From NCBI GenBank assembly GCA_030018715.1, contig JASEHN010000189.1, forward strand, positions 1-6,197: a DNA stretch of 6,197 nt, read 5' to 3'. The first letter of the stretch is position 1; each line of letters starts with the position of its first letter. Under the pieces are notes generated by a model. That model made no database searches. It was not told where the DNA came from and saw only the letters and a program-made list of their open reading frames with translations. Position numbers and translations under genes: made by a program. The stretch is from Thermodesulfobacteriota bacterium. Its GTDB lineage: Bacteria; Desulfobacterota; SM23-61. Positions 4,684 through 6,197 of the stretch are shown piece after piece.

Positions 4684-4715
4684 AAAGCAAAAAAAGTTGC
4701 AATATATTTTGCTTT
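4684..4715. promoter_or_regulatory. 9-bp inverted repeat upstream of the ATPase gene (operator candidate)
   Basis: AAAGCAAAA (4684-4692) and TTTTGCTTT (4707-4715) are perfect inverted arms around a 14-bp AT-rich centre. They lie about 18-49 bp before the ATPase start. This is operator geometry for a dimeric repressor, or simply a promoter-region palindrome. The winged-helix segment of the ATPase makes self-regulation conceivable but unproven. Confidence 0.4.
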
Positions 4716-4789
4716 GCGGCGAATATAGACGGCTTCGCAAAAAGTCTGAAAACCCCATATCCGGCCCCAAGAGGTGCAGTTTCCCAAGC

Positions 4790-4845
4790 ATTTACGCTTT
4801 CACGCTTCTACGCATCCCCGCTTCCCCGCATCACCACTTCCCATC
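4790..4845. repeat. Degenerate period-8 tandem array (TTYYMCGC-like), 7 units
   Basis: The units are ATTTACGC, TTTCACGC, TTCTACGC, ATCCCCGC, TTCCCCGC, ATCACCAC and TTCCCATC. Five of seven end in CGC. Like the array at 2587-2642 it has exactly seven units in 56 bp, but with an unrelated unit sequence. It lies in the spacer between the divergent neighbourhood of the ATPase promoter and the 98-bp repeat. No gene covers it. Confidence 0.7.
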
Positions 4846-4852
4846 TCCGCTC

Positions 4853-4903
4853 CGATGCATCGATGGGTAATATGCCAGACATTACCCGGAATATCCGGAA
4901 TAT
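4853..4903. other. Palindrome, hairpin and 9-bp tandem duplication beside the 98-bp repeat
   Basis: CGATGCATCG (4853-4862) is a perfect 10-bp palindrome. GGGTAAT (4865-4871) and ATTACCC (4881-4887) form a 7-bp stem with a 9-base loop. CCGGAATAT is then repeated head-to-tail (4886-4894, 4895-4903), and its last base begins the 98-bp repeat. The cluster looks like an integration or slippage hotspot, but no function is assigned. Confidence 0.5.
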
Positions 4904-5000
4904 AATGACGACTCGCCCTGGCCATCTCACACCCATTTTCTTAAAAAGTCAATTTCCCACTTTCTTCTTCCATTTCCGATGCTTAGCTTGGTCCGACCCC
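4903..5000. repeat. 98-bp dispersed repeat, short form, copy 2
   Basis: It is identical to 1280-1377 except for one base, and in the same orientation. The two copies bracket about 3.5 kb holding the second MNT-HEPN pair, the beta-helix stub and the ATPase. The flanks differ on both sides (CCCCGCAAACCCCG here), so the conserved unit ends at GGTCCGACCCC. Confidence 0.85.
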
Positions 5001-5030
5001 ACCCCGCAAACCCCGTGGTCCCTTGGTGAC

Positions 5031-5291
5031 TTAGGCTACCTGAAGGGTAAGTCCTTCAATTCGTGAAACCCTTAATTTCTCAACCCTTACATACACTATT
5101 GATTGTCCCGGTTCTCTATTGGCCTCAGCAAGTTTCATATTCATTTCAGCGAGCTCTTTGTCATAATCCGGGAGCAATACCATCATTGCATTGTCAGGAA
5201 TTTTTTCTTCGATCTCCGGGTGTTCAAGCAAATATAATTCAAATTCAGTAGAAAGCTGCTGATTCTTTCTGAACAGTTCTTCGTTTGTCAT
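5031..5291 (-). CDS. DUF5647 family small protein
   Basis: An 86-residue protein that I recognise as DUF5647-like. The head MTNEELFRKNQQLSTEFELYLLEHPEI is followed by IPDNAMMVLLPDYDKEL (31-47), then a helix NMKLAEANREPGQ, and VYVRVEKL (66-73). No catalytic motif is apparent. Its biochemical role is unknown. The start is fixed by a strong AGGAGGT seven bases upstream. It overlaps the preceding gene by ATGA (5288-5291), so the two are translationally coupled. Such tight two-gene units of about 100 codons each resemble toxin-antitoxin architecture, but this is an inference from layout only. The last dozen residues (VSRIEGLTLQVA) reach toward the 98-bp repeat and may have been altered by it. Confidence 0.75.
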   Translation of the reverse strand: MTNEELFRKNQQLSTEFELYLLEHPEIEEKIPDNAMMVLLPDYDKELAEMNMKLAEANREPGQSIVYVRVEKLRVSRIEGLTLQVA

Positions 5292-5602
5292 TTCTTTAAC
5301 CTCCTGAGGTATCTCTCTTTATATCTTTCCCAGTTTTCATTTATGTCCATGTCTGCCAGTGCTAGGGCCTCGTTAAGGCTTGTCAGTCCCATAAATATCT
5401 TTTCTTTGCTCCCATCTGGGTTTATCAGGTCTTTGTGAGCATATCCGTGGAAGGTATCATATCTTACAATGGGCCGCCAACTCTCTTCCATTAAGATCTC
5501 ATATTGAACAACGAATCGAGTAACCTTCCCTTTTTCCACTGTGTGTTCATGCCTTTTTCTGTCCTTGTCAGTGAGCATAAAGATATAAGATTTTGTCGCC
5601 AT
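5288..5602 (-). CDS. Small hypothetical protein, DUF7718-like, partner of DUF5647
   Basis: This 104-residue protein starts with a strand MATKSYIFMLT, has a charged KDRKRHEHTVEKGKVTRFVVQYE stretch, then the motif WRPIVRYDTFHGYAHKDL-x-x-PDG (42-64). It ends with a helical tail NEALALADMDINENWERYKERYLRRLKK. I associate the R-Y-D-T-x-H-G-x-A-H-K-D pattern with the DUF7718 family, moderately sure. The histidines and aspartates in it could bind metal, but no activity is known. Only a weak GGGA lies upstream. It follows the methylase stub, whose restored frame ends 6 nt before this start, and overlaps the DUF5647 gene by 4 bp. A methylase-DUF7718-DUF5647 operon is therefore the likely ancestral order. 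Confidence 0.7.
   Translation of the reverse strand: MATKSYIFMLTDKDRKRHEHTVEKGKVTRFVVQYEILMEESWRPIVRYDTFHGYAHKDLINPDGSKEKIFMGLTSLNEALALADMDINENWERYKERYLRRLKK
5299..5305 (-). promoter_or_regulatory. Strong ribosome binding site of the DUF5647 gene
   Basis: AGGAGGT on the minus strand, 7 nt before ATG 5291, inside the upstream gene. It is the best Shine-Dalgarno sequence in the window. It suggests that the second gene of the pair is translated more strongly than the first, which has only GGGA. Confidence 0.75.
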
Positions 5603-5608
5603 AAATTA

Positions 5609-5922
5609 TTATCCCACAAATTCTTTAACATTTGAAGCACTGGTTTCAAAATTCAATATTTCCATCCTATCCCAGCCTCCAAAACGAAATGTCTGGTGCG
5701 GTATTCGCCGAATTCGCATTCTTTCGCTTTCAGGACGCAGAAGGTTTCACCGGGGAAATCGGGGCGGTAGACATCTTTAGGGTCGAGGATATAGCGGAGT
5801 TCATCGAGGGTGAGGCCATAGTCAATTGTCAAGCCTGATCCCCATCTCATTTTCTGAAACAGTTTTAAACGTCCCATGGCAAGGTCTGACACTACTTCGT
5901 CCTTTCGAGACCTGCCCATCAC
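5609..5922 (-). pseudogene. C-terminal stub of an Eco57I/PglX-like DNA adenine methyltransferase, frameshifted
   Basis: The open frame (5653-5922) contains YGLTLDELRYILDPKDVY, PDFPGETF-x-VLK and FGEYRTRHFVLEA. I recognise these as the C-terminal specificity-side tail of large class I SAM-dependent DNA methyltransferases (type IIG / Eco57I, PglX-like), which are many hundreds of residues long. Everything upstream, including the SAM and NPPY motifs, is missing. The first ~33 residues (MMGRSRKDEVV...RWGSG) look unrelated. Relatives continue LEAWDR. Here the frame reads LEAGIGWKY and stops, but adding one base between 5673 and 5674 gives LEAWDRMEILNFETSASN and a stop at 5609-5611. A one-base deletion therefore explains the end. 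It is non-functional as a methylase. Confidence 0.7.
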
Positions 5923-5997
5923 TCTGTTTCTTTATTCGACCTGCAATTAAATCTAAAATAAAAGAATAATCTGTCAAGAGTGTAGACCTGACACCCA
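5881..5997. repeat. REP-like GTGTCAG words around the left break of the methylase stub
   Basis: On the minus strand, GTGTCAGACCTT (5882-5893) and GTGTCAGGTCTACAC (5982-5996) share the GTGTCAG core. The second also contains an inverted pair, TGTCA (5972-5976) with TGACA (5989-5993). They flank the point where methylase homology is lost, so a repeat-mediated truncation is plausible. No transposase is seen. Confidence 0.35.
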
Positions 5998-6007
5998 TCA
6001 TGACATT

Positions 6008-6098
6008 TGTTCAAATTTGTAACCCCTGGGAATTTTTGCAATCTTTTTTCTTCTTCGTGAAAAGCCCTGGCCTTCTCCTTTCCTGAAACCAAAATTGT
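6008..6098. repeat. Dispersed repeat, short form (core 6008-6068)
   Basis: It matches 2656-2715 over 61 bp with one substitution and one extra T. It then continues GCCCTGGCCTTCTCC...AAATTG, matching the far part of the long form but lacking about 40 internal bases. In the long form those bases are bounded by GCCCT and GCCCT, a microhomology that could have produced the deletion. Confidence 0.6.
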
Positions 6099-6108
6099 TT
6101 TTTTTCTC

Positions 6109-6123
6109 GGGGTCGGACCAAGC
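6109..6123 (-). repeat. Isolated GCTTGGTCCGACCCC end of the 98-bp repeat, inverted
   Basis: This 15-bp word is the right end of the 98-bp family, here on the minus strand without the rest of the element. It marks the REP-like GGTC-C-GACC palindrome as the most conserved part. The last 70 bases of the window show no gene. Confidence 0.5.
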
Positions 6124-6197
6124 CATCATACTTTCTCGCCTCGAAAAGCCACTCGATCCAACGCCGCCGGTCTCTCCCAAATTTTAGTAGAAATTCT

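Noticed and set aside
4667..4702. Longer ATPase start at TTG 4702
   Set aside because: The added 12 residues are not family-like and fall within the operator-like inverted repeat. Homologs begin close to the PRYSE stretch, so ATG 4666 or 4660 is better.
4452..4787. 111-residue minus-strand frame overlapping the ATPase start
   Set aside because: It is in a different frame over the ATPase N-terminus and non-coding upstream DNA, with no motif and no conserved start.
5998..6180. 60-residue minus-strand frame at the right end
   Set aside because: It is a read-through of the dispersed repeat and the GGTCCGACCCC word, and the Arg/Lys/Gly-rich translation matches nothing I recognise.
1..6197. tRNA, rRNA or riboswitch
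   Set aside because: I found no T-loop GGTTCRANTCC pattern in a cloverleaf setting and no rRNA or riboswitch core. The GGTTCGA at 329 belongs to the palindromic element.

Overview
This looks like a stretch of accessory, decaying genome from an anaerobic or environmental bacterium. Desulfobacterota ('Deltaproteobacteria') or a similar uncultured lineage is my best guess. The guess rests on the mix of HEPN/MNT pairs, a right-handed beta-helix surface protein, a VCBS/FG-GAP fragment, a DUF4143 ATPase and a dense scatter of REP-like intergenic repeats. No ribosomal or marker gene is present, so the taxonomy is inference only.

Layout, left to right. Bases 1-559 are intergenic: a possible C-terminal tail of an upstream gene, a hairpin, REP-like GTCCCC words, a 121-bp palindromic MITE-like element (307-427) and an extended -10 promoter. 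Bases 560-1226 carry an intact, overlapping MntA-HepT type VII toxin-antitoxin pair. Bases 1227-1504 hold a 98-bp dispersed repeat and a period-7 tandem array. Bases 1505-2375 hold an FG-GAP fragment that runs directly into a second, unrelated MNT-HEPN pair whose HEPN gene is cut by an in-frame TAA. Bases 2376-2897 are non-coding, with period-7 and period-8 arrays and a 60-bp dispersed repeat. Bases 2898-3137 are the first ~75 residues of a secreted beta-helix protein, truncated at a REP-like junction. Bases 3138-3499 hold a probable group II intron 3' remnant and a longer version of the 98-bp repeat. Bases 3500-4666 (minus strand) encode an intact AAA ATPase of the AAA_14/DUF4143 type in visibly more GC-rich DNA. 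Bases 4667-5030 hold an operator-like inverted repeat, another period-8 array and the second near-identical 98-bp repeat. Bases 5031-5922 (minus strand) hold the C-terminal stub of a DNA methyltransferase, then two small ATGA-coupled genes (a DUF7718-like protein and a DUF5647 protein). The right end is repeats again.

How it fits together: the window is a defence/toxin-antitoxin island overlaid with non-autonomous repeats. Two nucleotidyltransferase-HEPN pairs, a DUF4143 ATPase, a restriction-methylation remnant and a small two-gene operon of unknown function are separated by repeats that probably relied on transposases encoded elsewhere, because no transposase gene is visible here. The most useful new observations are four. 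The methylase stub can be extended by one base so that it ends 6 nt before the two-gene operon. The second HEPN gene has a stop-restart architecture. The 98-bp repeat family has a long form and a short form differing by exactly 45 bp. Degenerate 7- and 8-bp tandem arrays recur in the intergenic spaces.
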